In this document: in pieces, positions 8,301-14,023 of the stretch
Layout: every line of letters starts with the position of its first letter
Position numbering within the stretch: the stretch's first letter is position 1
NCBI GenBank assembly: GCA_900769095.1
Contig: CAAGFH010000204.1
Coordinates: 1-14,023, forward strand
Source of the DNA: Methanobacteriaceae archaeon
GTDB lineage: Archaea; Methanobacteriota; Methanobacteria; Methanobacteriales; Methanobacteriaceae
Direction of reading: 5' to 3'
Length of the DNA stretch: 14,023 nucleotides
The notes under the pieces: generated by a model
What the model saw: the letters and a program-made list of their open reading frames with translations, nothing else
Databases searched by the model: none
Told to the model about the DNA's origin: nothing
Program-made: the position numbers and the translations under genes

Positions 8301-8871
8301 TAAAATTATTGCAAAATCTTCTGTTGCTGTATTCTTAACTACTATAAAATCTGGTTACTACTACAACATTGTATTAAAAGATGTAAATGGTAATGTTTTA
8401 GCAAATCAAGATGTAAATGTAACCTTTAATGGTAAAACCAGTACTTACACTACTGATGAAAACGGTACTATTAACGTTAAACTCTCAGCTACTAAAGCTG
8501 GAACCTACACTTTAAACGTTGCATTTGACGGAGGCGACAACTACGCTGCTTCCAGTTTAACTTCCAAAGTTGTTATTACTAAAAAAGCAACTAAAGTAGT
8601 GGCTGCTAAAAAGACTTTCAAAGCAAGTACTAAAACTAAAAAATACACTGTTGTTTTAAAAGATGCTTCTGGTAAAGTTATTAGCAATGCAAAAGTTACC
8701 ATTAAAGTAAACGGTAAAACCTACACTGCAGTAACTGCTTCTAACGGTAAGGCTACCTTTAAAATTACTAAATTAACTAAAAAAGGAACTTACTCTGCTG
8801 TAGTTAAATTTGCAGGAAACACTTATTACAAAGACAGTTCAAAAGCTGTTAAAATTGTTGTTAAAAAATAG
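5350..8871 (+). CDS. Adhesin-like protein 2: secreted beta-helix protein with internal duplication and Ig-like domains
   Basis: About 1173 residues, paralogous to the preceding gene and probably exposed on the cell surface. The start is unclear. The signal peptide begins KGKKFIFSL, followed by a hydrophobic core and likely cleavage at AFA/LED, but the codon just before it is ATT (5350). That codon sits after TTGGGGTGTAATT exactly where gene 1 has ATG after TTGGGGTATATT. The only standard upstream start, TTG 5314, would add 12 residues in front of the signal peptide and has no ribosome site. The mature part has a cap (about 57-124) like those of gene 1, a long parallel beta-helix (about 124-880) and three Ig-like domains (about 887-982, 983-1080 and 1081 to the end). 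The beta-helix holds a roughly 340-residue tandem duplication. The C-terminus is Lys-rich with no membrane anchor. The stop is followed by a hairpin terminator. Function is known only at the family level. Confidence 0.87.
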   Translation: MKGKKFIFSLILLSVILLSSSCAFALEDNATVSNVEINDDNSLTIDDSYLLSESDETQSVVTKDTFYNYFDAEGNLLDSVTSDELVFKGDFTGLDVNYISISKAIKLTGDNVALNNVAFVIAGDNVVIDGFNFTHSDYALFTLYGVSGVTLSNNVINFNALEGSSSYAILANTVSDLKIINNTLNYVGNTDGTTVNNAIFVTGDEDSEIAASGIVIEGNIFNIEIPSVAVGYDPLTYAPEVMSEGIVFYYCDDVKFNDNRLNVKYNKVSGDYDTIYALSVRGNPFNFISDEPIVSSNIEITNNVINVTGNNYVYAILLSAEEFVISDNVIDVVADAYYANAISIEGPSSDGDVSDNLITLKAPNAVYGIYSYQFNGAVKDVVYSNNTIAGEAYAACGMEIVETNTKITDNSIVMNGTYAFGIVSSVTKSGEISGNNILVIGTNDGENAVGDLLLSKNTIGISVKGNMAIGENYVNSTGIGINLVGGKDIFINDNEIYVDNVGDVESYAICANGVNNLNIEDNKIVFVGNTSGAAVNNAILVSGDDEDEIACTNVTFKNNDVDISLPSVAVGYDPITYEPTIASEGIVFYYCNNLTITDNRINLKYNKVSGSYDTIYVVSIRSNAYIYDFDDDFNLVYPIVSSGVVISNNNITAEGHSYVYGLYLAADNATVSDNKINVKSDDYYANGINVDALSTNGIIKNNEINVVAQKAAYGICSADYMGPIENMTYEANKIETNAYASCAIELMEENPIVSQNTIFAYGNYTYGIVISIKGEAIIVDNVVGTHGSENGTDGTGDSLLPKQSLGISIKGDASISTNTIGTSGIGIKVLNGDVDIISNEITTLGDYTIYANGSDLTIKENYLVSKKAVGVNSIISDNGFVASDNIPSIKTVIFAPGVSTVFNPNGVSLPVTVYDENGEAITNALVNVIVNGVSYTATTDAKGVANVALNLNAGNYDALITYYGNDTYGPKTVNTEITVTKLSSKIIAKSSVAVFLTTIKSGYYYNIVLKDVNGNVLANQDVNVTFNGKTSTYTTDENGTINVKLSATKAGTYTLNVAFDGGDNYAASSLTSKVVITKKATKVVAAKKTFKASTKTKKYTVVLKDASGKVISNAKVTIKVNGKTYTAVTASNGKATFKITKLTKKGTYSAVVKFAGNTYYKDSSKAVKIVVKK
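5760..7800 (+). repeat. Two tandem copies of a ~1020-bp unit within adhesin-like gene 2
   Basis: Matching landmarks recur 1020 bases apart. VNNAI is encoded at about 5932 and 6952, and PSVAVGYDP at 6025 and 7045. SEGIVFYYC and YNKVSG.YDTIY also appear once in each copy. Boundaries are approximate. A partial third start, a GIS(V/I)KG segment followed by GIGI, follows copy two. The copies have diverged at the DNA level, so the duplication is not recent. Confidence 0.85.
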
Positions 8872-8905
8872 GGATTTTTAATCCTTATTACTTTTTTTAT
8901 TTTTC
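8872..8905 (+). terminator. Terminator of adhesin-like gene 2
   Basis: GGATT-TTT-AATCC (8872-8884), directly after the TAG stop, forms a 5-bp hairpin and is followed by T7-A-T5 at 8892-8904. Confidence 0.65.
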
Positions 8906-9283
8906 ATACACTTATAACTTGAATTGTATTGCTATTTTGATATTGATTAAGAATTTCAAATATCTGGTTTGCTATTTTAGATATTTTTTCATAACTATTA
9001 ATTTAATCATCCGTTTAATTGATTATTCGGGGGTTAAAATTTTATCAGGATTTTAGTTTAGATTATGCTTTTTTACAAAAATTAGAATATTTTTAGAAAA
9101 TGTATGCTTTTCTGTATATTACTAAATTCTTTTGAATCATTTTCGAAATAGGGCTTTAGAATTTTAAATACATGTTATATGAAATTACGTATATTTTTAA
9201 AAAATAGTTATTTAATAATACGTTTAGTTAATTATTTGATGGTTTGGATTTGTGGTAATTTGTGAAAAGTAAAATGAAAGTAA
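8906..9283. other. Gene-free convergent intergenic region
   Basis: No ORF with a credible start and ribosome site is visible on either strand. It holds a short direct repeat, TTGCTATTTTGATATT at 8929-8944 against a copy with one extra A at 8969-8985. It also holds an 8-bp hairpin, AAATATCT (8958-8965) with AGATATTT (8979-8986), followed by T's, which may be a backup terminator for the adhesin gene. A TTTTAAATAC TATA-like string at 9163-9171 has no gene downstream of it. Confidence 0.6.
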
Positions 9284-9298
9284 ATTAGATGTTCTAAT
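9265..9298 (-). terminator. Terminator of dnaJ
   Basis: ATTAGA-TGT-TCTAAT (9284-9298) is a perfect 6-bp hairpin abutting the dnaJ stop codon. Read on the minus strand it is followed by T-rich sequence (TTTACTTTCATTTTACTTTT). Confidence 0.65.
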
Positions 9299-10444
9299 CT
9301 ACTTCATTGCATCTTTAACTCTGTCAAAGATTCCTTTTTCAACATGTTTAATTTCATCCCCACTTGCTTCAGCAAATTCAGTAAGTAGGTCTTTTTGTTT
9401 TGAACTTAATTTTTTAGGAACAACAACTGTAACTGTTACATAGAGGTTTCCTCTGATGTTGTGTCTAACTGAGTTCATACCTTGTCCTTTTAATTTGAAA
9501 ACAGTTCCGCTTTGTGTTCCAGGAGTAACTTTAAACTCGATTTCTTTTCCTTCAATGGTTGGGATACTAATTAAATCACCAAGTGCTGCTTGAGGGAAAC
9601 TGATTTGTTGTTCTAAGTATAAGTGGTCTCCTTCACGTGTGAATCTTTTATCTCTTTTCACATGAATTGTAGCAATTAAATCTCCTTCAAGGCCTGCAGA
9701 TTCTCCACAATTTCCTTCACCGGAAATTCTTAAGTGGTTTCCTTCGTCCACACCTTGTGGGATTTCAATTTTAATTGTTTTGGTTTTTCTTATGCTACCT
9801 TTTCCGTGACATTCTTCACATGGATCTGTAATAAGCTTACCAGAACCTCCACAATCTCTACATGGTCTTACATTAACCATTTGTCCTAAGAATGTGTTAT
9901 TTACTTCTTTGATTTGTCCAGTTCCTCCACATGTTGGACATGTTTTAGGAGTAGTTCCAGGTTTGGATTTAGATCCTTTACAGGTAGGACATAATTCACT
10001 TCTGGTAATTTTTATTTCTTTTTCGCATCCGTTGAATGCTTCTTCTAAAGTTATTGGTATTTCTGTGTAGATATCTGAACCTCTTTGAGGGCCAGCTCTT
10101 CCACCTCTGGAGCGTCCGCCTCCACCAAAACCGAACATTTCAAAGATGTTTCCCATATCAAATCCTTGGAAAATATCTTCAAAGTTTACATTTTGATAGA
10201 AGTCTTCAGCACTAAATCCATCCATTCCTGCATGACCAAATTGATCGTATCTTTGGCGTTTATCATCATCGGACAAGACAGCGTAAGCTTCACTTACTTC
10301 TTTAAACTTATCTTCTGCATCCGGTTCATCACAAACGTCTGGATGGTATTTTCTGGCTAATTTACGATAAGCTTTTTTAATTGTCTTTTCATCAGCAGAT
10401 TTATCTACTCCAAGAACTTCATAATAATCACGCTTGTCTGCCAT
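9299..10444 (-). CDS. dnaJ: Chaperone protein DnaJ (Hsp40)
   Basis: A 381-residue type I J-protein that delivers unfolded clients to DnaK and stimulates its ATPase in the cytoplasm. The J-domain spans residues about 4-70 with the HPD tripeptide at 34-36. A Gly/Phe-rich linker follows (about 68-120). Next are four zinc-binding CxxCxGxG-type motifs beginning at residues 152, 169, 195 and 209; the first reads CPTCKGSK, so its last Gly is replaced. The C-terminal substrate-binding beta domains complete the protein. Length is normal for a full DnaJ. ATG 10444 is supported by GGGTGA (10454-10449) at good spacing. It is the last gene of the grpE-dnaK-dnaJ run, separated from dnaK by 131 bases that hold a strong hairpin and T-runs, so its expression may be lower than that of dnaK. 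Confidence 0.97.
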   Translation of the reverse strand: MADKRDYYEVLGVDKSADEKTIKKAYRKLARKYHPDVCDEPDAEDKFKEVSEAYAVLSDDDKRQRYDQFGHAGMDGFSAEDFYQNVNFEDIFQGFDMGNIFEMFGFGGGGRSRGGRAGPQRGSDIYTEIPITLEEAFNGCEKEIKITRSELCPTCKGSKSKPGTTPKTCPTCGGTGQIKEVNNTFLGQMVNVRPCRDCGGSGKLITDPCEECHGKGSIRKTKTIKIEIPQGVDEGNHLRISGEGNCGESAGLEGDLIATIHVKRDKRFTREGDHLYLEQQISFPQAALGDLISIPTIEGKEIEFKVTPGTQSGTVFKLKGQGMNSVRHNIRGNLYVTVTVVVPKKLSSKQKDLLTEFAEASGDEIKHVEKGIFDRVKDAMK

Positions 10445-10496
10445 TTATTCACCCTAGTAAAAAATAATTTTAAAAAAAATAGATAGAAAAAATAAT

Positions 10497-10563
10497 AGTT
10501 TTATCCATTGTCAGTTTATTGATTGATTCTGATTTTTTATTAACCTAACAATGAAATAAAACT
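10497..10563 (-). terminator. Long intercistronic hairpin between dnaK and dnaJ (attenuator or processing site)
   Basis: AGTTTTAT (10497-10504) pairs with ATAAAACT (10556-10563), and CATTGTCAG (10506-10514) with CTAACAATG (10545-10553) with one wobble pair in the minus-strand RNA. This makes a stem of about 17 bp interrupted by a small internal loop, capped by 30 nt. On the minus strand, T-runs follow (T6 and T9 within the next 30 bases, then another T6), as in an intrinsic terminator. It lies after the dnaK stop and before the dnaJ ribosome site. Confidence 0.65.
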
Positions 10564-10575
10564 GTGTTATTTAAT

Positions 10576-12450
10576 CTAATCTTTAACTTCATAGTCTGCA
10601 TCAATTGTGTCATCATCTGCGTTTTGTGCACCAGCGTTAGGATCAGCACCTGCTTGTTGTTGTGCTTGTGCTTCAGCTTGTGCTTGTTGGTAGATTTTTG
10701 CACCAATCTCTTGAATTACATTGGATAATTCATCGGATTTTGCTTTAATGGCATCAATGTCATCGCCAGCTAGAAGATCTCTTAACTCTTTTACAAGTCC
10801 TTCAATTTGTGATTTTTCATCTTCAGATACTTGATCTTTGAGTTCATCTAATGTTTTTTCGGAAGTGTAGATTAATGAATCTGCGTTGTTTCTGACTTCG
10901 ATTTCTTCTTGTCTTTTAGCATCAGCATCAGCGTTCATTTCTGCTTCTTTGATTTTTTCTTCGATTTCTTCATCAGATAATTTGGTTGAGGAAGTAATGG
11001 TAATTGCTTGTTCTTTACCAGTTCCTTTATCTTTAGCAGTTACATTAATAATACCGTTAGCGTCAATATCGAAGGTTACTTCGATTTGTGGAACACCTCT
11101 TGGTGCAGGTGGGATACCTACAAGTTGGAAACGTCCAAGGGAAGTGTTGTCTGCTGCCATTTTTCTTTCTCCTTGTAATACGTTAATATCTACAGAAGGT
11201 TGGTTATCTGCAGCTGTGGAGAATACTTGGCTTTTCTTGGTAGGAATAGTAGTGTTTCTTTCAATTAAGGTAGTAGATACTCCACCTAAGGTTTCAATAC
11301 CTAAGGATAATGGAGTTACGTCTAAAAGAACGATGTCTTTAATTTCACCAGCTAATACTCCTCCTTGAATAGCAGCACCCATGGATACACATTCCATAGG
11401 GTCAATACCACGTTCTACTGGTTTACCAATGAATTTTTCAACATATTGTTGTACAATAGGCATTCTGGTAGGTCCACCAACTAAGATGATTTTGTCAATT
11501 TCAGATTTGCTCATTTTTGCATCATCTAATGCTTGTTGCATTGGTTTTCCGGATCTTTCTACAATGGAATCAACTAATTCTTCTAATTTTGCTCTGGTAA
11601 GATCAATAATTAAGTTTTTAGGAGTTCCGTCAGCACCCATTGCGATGAATGGTAAGTTAACTTGAGTAGTGGTAGTAGTGGATAATTCGATTTTTGCTTT
11701 TTCAGCAGCTTCTCTTAATCTTTGTACTGCTTGATCGTTATCCATTAAATCGATACCTTCTTTGGTTTTGAATTCGTTAGCTAAGTATTGGATTAATACG
11801 TTATCCATATCAGTACCACCAAGTTGGGTATCTCCACTGGTAGCTCTTACTTCAAATACTCCTCCACCGAATTCCATAATGGTTACGTCTAAGGTACCTC
11901 CACCTAAATCGTAAACCATAATGTTCATATCTTCATCATCGTCAGATTTATCAAGACCGTATGCAAGGCTTGCTGCGGTTGGTTCGTTTACGAGTCTTAC
12001 AACGTCAAGTCCAGCAATAGTTCCTGCATCTTTGGTTGCAGTCCTTTGGTTGTCGTCAAAGTAAGCAGGTACAGTAATTACAGCTTTTTCTACAGGTTCT
12101 CCTAAGAATGTTTCTGCATCTTTTTTAATTTTTTGTAAGATAAATGCGGAAATTTCTTGTGGGGAGTATTCTTTTCCGTTTACGGTTACTTTGTGGTCAG
12201 TACCCATACTTCTTTTAATTGCGCTGATTGTGTTTTCTGGGTTGGTTACAGCTTGTCTTCTTGCTGGTTCTCCTACTAACATTTGACCATCTTCAGTAAA
12301 TGCAACGTAACTTGGGAAAGATTTACCGTATTGGCTTGCTCCTTCTGCTGAAGGGATTGCAGTTGGTTTACCTCCTACAAGTACAGATGCTGCAGAGTTA
12401 CTTGTTCCTAAATCAATTCCAATAATTTTTTCTTTTTTAGTATCAGACAT
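10576..12450 (-). CDS. dnaK: Chaperone protein DnaK (Hsp70)
   Basis: A 624-residue ATP-driven Hsp70 chaperone that binds exposed hydrophobic segments of unfolded proteins, working with DnaJ and GrpE. The nucleotide-binding domain opens with GIDLGTSNS (residues 11-19) and continues with [18 protein letters not shown] and the phosphate loop DLGGGTLDV. The linker region [16 protein letters not shown] leads to the substrate-binding domain, and the protein ends with a helical lid, a Gln/Ala-rich stretch and an acidic DADYEVKD tail. Between the N-terminal lobe and the QISAFILQ helix it lacks the roughly 25-residue insert of proteobacterial DnaK, as in Gram-positive and archaeal Hsp70s. The start is ATG 12450, preceded by AGGTGAT (12461-12455). 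The in-frame GTG at 12459 is part of that ribosome site and is not used. It lies 37 bases after grpE, so the two are probably cotranscribed. Confidence 0.98.
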   Translation of the reverse strand: MSDTKKEKIIGIDLGTSNSAASVLVGGKPTAIPSAEGASQYGKSFPSYVAFTEDGQMLVGEPARRQAVTNPENTISAIKRSMGTDHKVTVNGKEYSPQEISAFILQKIKKDAETFLGEPVEKAVITVPAYFDDNQRTATKDAGTIAGLDVVRLVNEPTAASLAYGLDKSDDDEDMNIMVYDLGGGTLDVTIMEFGGGVFEVRATSGDTQLGGTDMDNVLIQYLANEFKTKEGIDLMDNDQAVQRLREAAEKAKIELSTTTTTQVNLPFIAMGADGTPKNLIIDLTRAKLEELVDSIVERSGKPMQQALDDAKMSKSEIDKIILVGGPTRMPIVQQYVEKFIGKPVERGIDPMECVSMGAAIQGGVLAGEIKDIVLLDVTPLSLGIETLGGVSTTLIERNTTIPTKKSQVFSTAADNQPSVDINVLQGERKMAADNTSLGRFQLVGIPPAPRGVPQIEVTFDIDANGIINVTAKDKGTGKEQAITITSSTKLSDEEIEEKIKEAEMNADADAKRQEEIEVRNNADSLIYTSEKTLDELKDQVSEDEKSQIEGLVKELRDLLAGDDIDAIKAKSDELSNVIQEIGAKIYQQAQAEAQAQQQAGADPNAGAQNADDDTIDADYEVKD

Positions 12451-12487
12451 AATTATCACCTAATTTTTTATAATAAATCAATAAACA

Positions 12488-13051
12488 TTATTTTTTACAA
12501 ACAATAACTTTTGAGTATTTAAGGACTTTATCTTTGTACATGTATCCTTTCATTAATTCTTCTATAATATAATCATTTTCAACATCATCGGATTTTTGAA
12601 CCATCATTGCTTCATGTTTGTTCAAATCAAATTTTTCTCCTTTTGTTGGAATTTCTTCAATTCCTTCTTTTGTTAAGATGTCTTTGAATTTATTATAGAT
12701 GAGTTCTACACCTTCTTTTAAGTCATCATCATTTTCGATTTCTAAAGCTCTACCGAAATCTTCGTAACAGTCAAGAAAATCTTTTATTATATCTTCGTTT
12801 GCGAATTTGATAAGATCTTTATTTCTTTTATCAGTAATCTTTTTGAAATTTTCGAAATCTGCTTGAAGTCTTTGTGAAAGTGAAATGTATTCTTTGGTTT
12901 CTTCTTCTTGTTTTTCAAGAGCTTGTTTAACTTCTTGCAATTCTTTTTCTTTAAGTTCTAATTCTTCAAGAAGTTCTTCATATTTTTCTTGAATATCTTG
13001 AGATTCAACTTCGCTCTCAACTTCAGGTTCGCCTTTTTTTTCGTCAGTCAT
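12488..13051 (-). CDS. grpE: Nucleotide exchange factor GrpE
   Basis: A 187-residue cofactor that releases ADP from DnaK and resets the chaperone cycle; GrpE works as a dimer through a long N-terminal coiled coil. An acidic N-terminus and a Glu/Lys-rich heptad region (about 20-75) are followed by the conserved RLQADFENFKK helix. The C-terminal beta wing carries the family pattern G..FD...HEAM near residues 138-150. ATG 13051 is chosen because AGGTG (13061-13057) lies at correct spacing. The frame remains open 20 codons further upstream, but that extension has no ribosome site and does not look like GrpE. It is the first gene of the operon, divergent from the ArsR-type regulator. Two TAAC-N5-GTTA sites and a TATA box on this strand point to heat-shock-type repression. 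Confidence 0.96.
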   Translation of the reverse strand: MTDEKKGEPEVESEVESQDIQEKYEELLEELELKEKELQEVKQALEKQEEETKEYISLSQRLQADFENFKKITDKRNKDLIKFANEDIIKDFLDCYEDFGRALEIENDDDLKEGVELIYNKFKDILTKEGIEEIPTKGEKFDLNKHEAMMVQKSDDVENDYIIEELMKGYMYKDKVLKYSKVIVCKK

Positions 13052-13083
13052 ATTTGCACCTTTTGAGGTTGTTTGAAAAACTT

Positions 13084-13189
13084 TGTAATAACTTTTACTA
13101 CGAGAACTCAAACTTCTTGGGCTTTAATATTGGTTTTTGGGAATTTATGGACATATGGGAAAATGGTTCATTTATTCAAAGTTATTACA
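13084..13189 (-). repeat. 12-bp inverted repeat in the grpE leader
   Basis: TGTAATAACTTT (13084-13095) and AAAGTTATTACA (13178-13189) are perfect reverse complements enclosing 82 bases. In the minus-strand transcript they could form a stem whose end lies about 22 nt before the grpE ribosome site. The arms also carry AAAGTTAT strings resembling half of the operator motif. Confidence 0.6.
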
Positions 13190-13216
13190 TTGAGTTTTTC
13201 ATAACCAAAATATTAA

Positions 13217-13232
13217 AGTAACCAAAAGTTAT
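13217..13232. promoter_or_regulatory. Operator 1, TAAC-N5-GTTA type
   Basis: AGTAACCAAAAGTTAT is an imperfect palindrome (GTAAC-N5-GTTAT). Fifteen of its 16 bases match operator 2, which lies 35 bases away. It is downstream of the predicted grpE transcription start. Confidence 0.65.
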
Positions 13233-13251
13233 CTTTCTCTTACATTATTAT

Positions 13252-13267
13252 AGTAACAAAAAGTTAT
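13252..13267. promoter_or_regulatory. Operator 2, TAAC-N5-GTTA type
   Basis: AGTAACAAAAAGTTAT has the same GTAAC-N5-GTTAT architecture. It abuts and partly overlaps the TATA box at 13264-13272. A bound regulator could block both the grpE promoter and the regulator's own promoter. The core matches the CTAAC-N5-GTTAG site I recall for Archaeoglobus HSR1. Confidence 0.68.
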
Positions 13268-13280
13268 ATAAAGGTTTCGA
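13264..13280. promoter_or_regulatory. TATA box usable in both directions (grpE and regulator)
   Basis: On the minus strand CGAAACCTTTATATAA matches the methanogen box A pattern AAANNTTTATATA, including its upstream purine-rich element. It would start grpE transcription near 13241. On the plus strand TTATATAAA (13264-13272) would place initiation near 13290, a few bases before the regulator ATG. Confidence 0.6.
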
Positions 13281-13294
13281 TATAATGTATAATC

Positions 13295-13861
13295 ATGGTT
13301 AGAAATGATGACATTAAAAAAAATAGTAAAAATGTCAATTCTTCTAATGGCCGAATAGAAATTAACGGAAACTATAATGACCAATTGGGAGGGATTGACA
13401 AAGAAGACATCCTTGATGTAATGGGTTGTAAGACTAGAAGAGATATTATAAATCTTTTAAGAGAAGAACCTATGTTTGTTAGTGAAATCTCAAATGAATT
13501 GGACATTGGTCAAAAGGCAATTATAGCTCATTTACGTGCTATGGAAGACATAGGAATTTTAAATTCTTCATATAAGAAGATTTTAAGAGGTCGTCCACGT
13601 AAATACTATGATTTACAAAACGAAGTTAATATTCATATTACTATTAATAGAAATACTTTTGATGTTAACTTGTCTGAAGATATGCTTAATACCTTACAGC
13701 TTCCATCAGGAGATGAATGGTCTAAATTATTAGACATTGAAAAAAGAATCGATGATGGACAACTTGAAGCAATTGAAGAGTTGAAAAATCAAATAAGATT
13801 GTATGGTAATCTTAAGGAAAGGGCTGAGTATATTCTTGAGAGAACCTTAAAAAATAGATAA
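13295..13861 (+). CDS. ArsR-type winged-helix regulator, probable heat-shock repressor
   Basis: A 188-residue DNA-binding protein. After a low-complexity polar N-terminus, residues about 38-106 form a winged helix: CKTRRDIINLL helix, recognition region IGQKAIIAHLRAMED (71-85) and a basic wing GRPRKYY (99-105). This pattern is typical of a large archaeal ArsR group. A helical C-terminal part (about 130-187) probably dimerises. No cysteine pair or other evident metal site is present. ATG 13295 has no nearby ribosome site, and the predicted transcript starts only a few bases upstream, so the mRNA may be essentially leaderless. The gene is divergent from grpE-dnaK-dnaJ and shares with it a region holding two TAAC-N5-GTTA palindromes. 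By analogy with archaeal heat-shock regulators such as HSR1 and Phr, it probably represses itself and the chaperone operon. The fold is secure; the role is inference from context. Confidence 0.88.
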   Translation: MVRNDDIKKNSKNVNSSNGRIEINGNYNDQLGGIDKEDILDVMGCKTRRDIINLLREEPMFVSEISNELDIGQKAIIAHLRAMEDIGILNSSYKKILRGRPRKYYDLQNEVNIHITINRNTFDVNLSEDMLNTLQLPSGDEWSKLLDIEKRIDDGQLEAIEELKNQIRLYGNLKERAEYILERTLKNR

Positions 13862-13865
13862 TTTT

Positions 13866-13897
13866 AATGGTTTTTAACCATTTCTTATACTTTTTTT
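13866..13897 (+). terminator. Hairpin terminator of the regulator, possibly bidirectional
   Basis: AATGGTT-TTT-AACCATT (13866-13882) is a perfect 7-bp stem. A T7 run follows at 13891-13897. It sits between the convergent ends of the regulator and hypF and may serve both. Confidence 0.7.
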
Positions 13898-14007
13898 GCA
13901 ATTATTGCCTGACCAAGAGATACAGAACCGTCTCCTGCACAGGTATTTTTATGCTGGATGAATCTAAATCCACTATTTTCCAAATAATTTTTAACAGTAT
14001 CTCTTGG
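13885..14007 (-). CDS. hypF: Carbamoyltransferase HypF, C-terminal end (partial, disrupted at window edge)
   Basis: HypF transfers a carbamoyl group to HypE to make the cyanide ligands of NiFe-hydrogenase, an enzyme central to hydrogenotrophic methanogens. Only the last 40 or so codons are visible. The translation ends CAGDGSVSLGQAIIAKKV, matching the family's characteristic end (GD-G-SLGQA-IA). Just upstream, TVKNYLENSGF fits the preceding helix. Further upstream the frame is broken by a TGA at 14010-14008, inside a 27-base segment that is an exact reverse complement of the gene's own tail. The expected GGVFQN-like sequence is absent. The disruption probably reflects an artefact at the sequence end; a real truncation cannot be excluded. 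Confidence 0.8.
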   Translation of the reverse strand, partial: PRDTVKNYLENSGFRFIQHKNTCAGDGSVSLGQAIIAKKV

Positions 14008-14023
14008 TCAGGCAATAATTGCA
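13897..14023. repeat. 27-bp perfect inverted repeat ending at the window edge
   Basis: Bases 13897-13923 and 13997-14023 are exact reverse complements separated by 73 bases. Pairing stops at 13924/13996, and the outer end coincides with the last base supplied. The right arm is foreign to the hypF reading frame. Confidence 0.95.

Noticed and set aside
10886..11368. Plus-strand ORF of 160 codons opposite dnaK
   Set aside because: It is antisense to conserved DnaK coding sequence, and its low-complexity Ser/Ile/Leu content mirrors the DnaK codons. The smaller plus-strand ORFs at 10085 and 11381 are rejected for the same reason.
13052..13111. 20-residue N-terminal extension of GrpE
   Set aside because: The extended start has no ribosome site, while ATG 13051 has AGGTG at correct spacing. 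The extension does not resemble GrpE and overlaps the leader inverted repeat.
13897..14023. 27-bp inverted repeat as IS ends or an attachment site
   Set aside because: Only 73 bases lie between the arms, both the left arm and the interior are HypF coding sequence, and no transposase or integrase is visible.

Overview
The window looks like chromosomal DNA from a methanogenic archaeon of the Methanobacteriales, most likely Methanobrevibacter or a close relative. The evidence is the strong AT bias, TATA-box promoters, GGTG-type ribosome sites, two very large adhesin-like surface proteins with parallel beta-helix and Ig-like repeats, a CobN-like protein with a membrane tail, and an archaeal ArsR-type regulator beside an Hsp70 operon. 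No RNA gene, IS element, transposase or CRISPR array is visible.

Left part (1-8905, all + strand). The window opens inside a CobN-like (cobaltochelatase large subunit family) gene. Its C-terminus is extended by a Ser/Ala/Gln-rich linker, one membrane helix and an acidic tail. Two paralogous adhesin-like genes follow, each with its own promoter and T-rich terminator. The first (1087-5199) has two capped beta-helix modules, a Cys-rich tandem-repeat insert and four Ig-like domains. The second (about 5350-8871) has one capped beta-helix containing a 340-residue internal duplication, and three Ig-like domains. Its most plausible start codon is ATT, not ATG.

Middle (8906-9283). A gene-free stretch lies between the convergent adhesin and dnaJ genes. 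It holds terminator hairpins facing each way and a short direct repeat.

Right part (9284-13887). grpE, dnaK and dnaJ form a minus-strand operon in that transcription order, encoding the nucleotide exchange factor, Hsp70 and J-protein of one folding machine. A strong hairpin followed by T-runs separates dnaK from dnaJ and may lower dnaJ expression. Divergent from grpE is an ArsR-type winged-helix regulator. The intergenic region holds two copies of TAAC-N5-GTTA, an arrangement I recall from the Archaeoglobus heat-shock regulator HSR1, placed around a TATA box that reads in both directions. The simplest model is one repressor controlling both itself and the chaperone operon. The grpE leader would be about 190 nt long and contains a 12-bp inverted repeat.

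Right edge (13885-14023). The regulator converges on the C-terminus of hypF (NiFe-hydrogenase maturation). The last 27 bases are an exact reverse complement of bases 13897-13923 inside the hypF tail, and they put a stop codon into the hypF frame. This looks more like a fold-back or contig-end artefact than native sequence.
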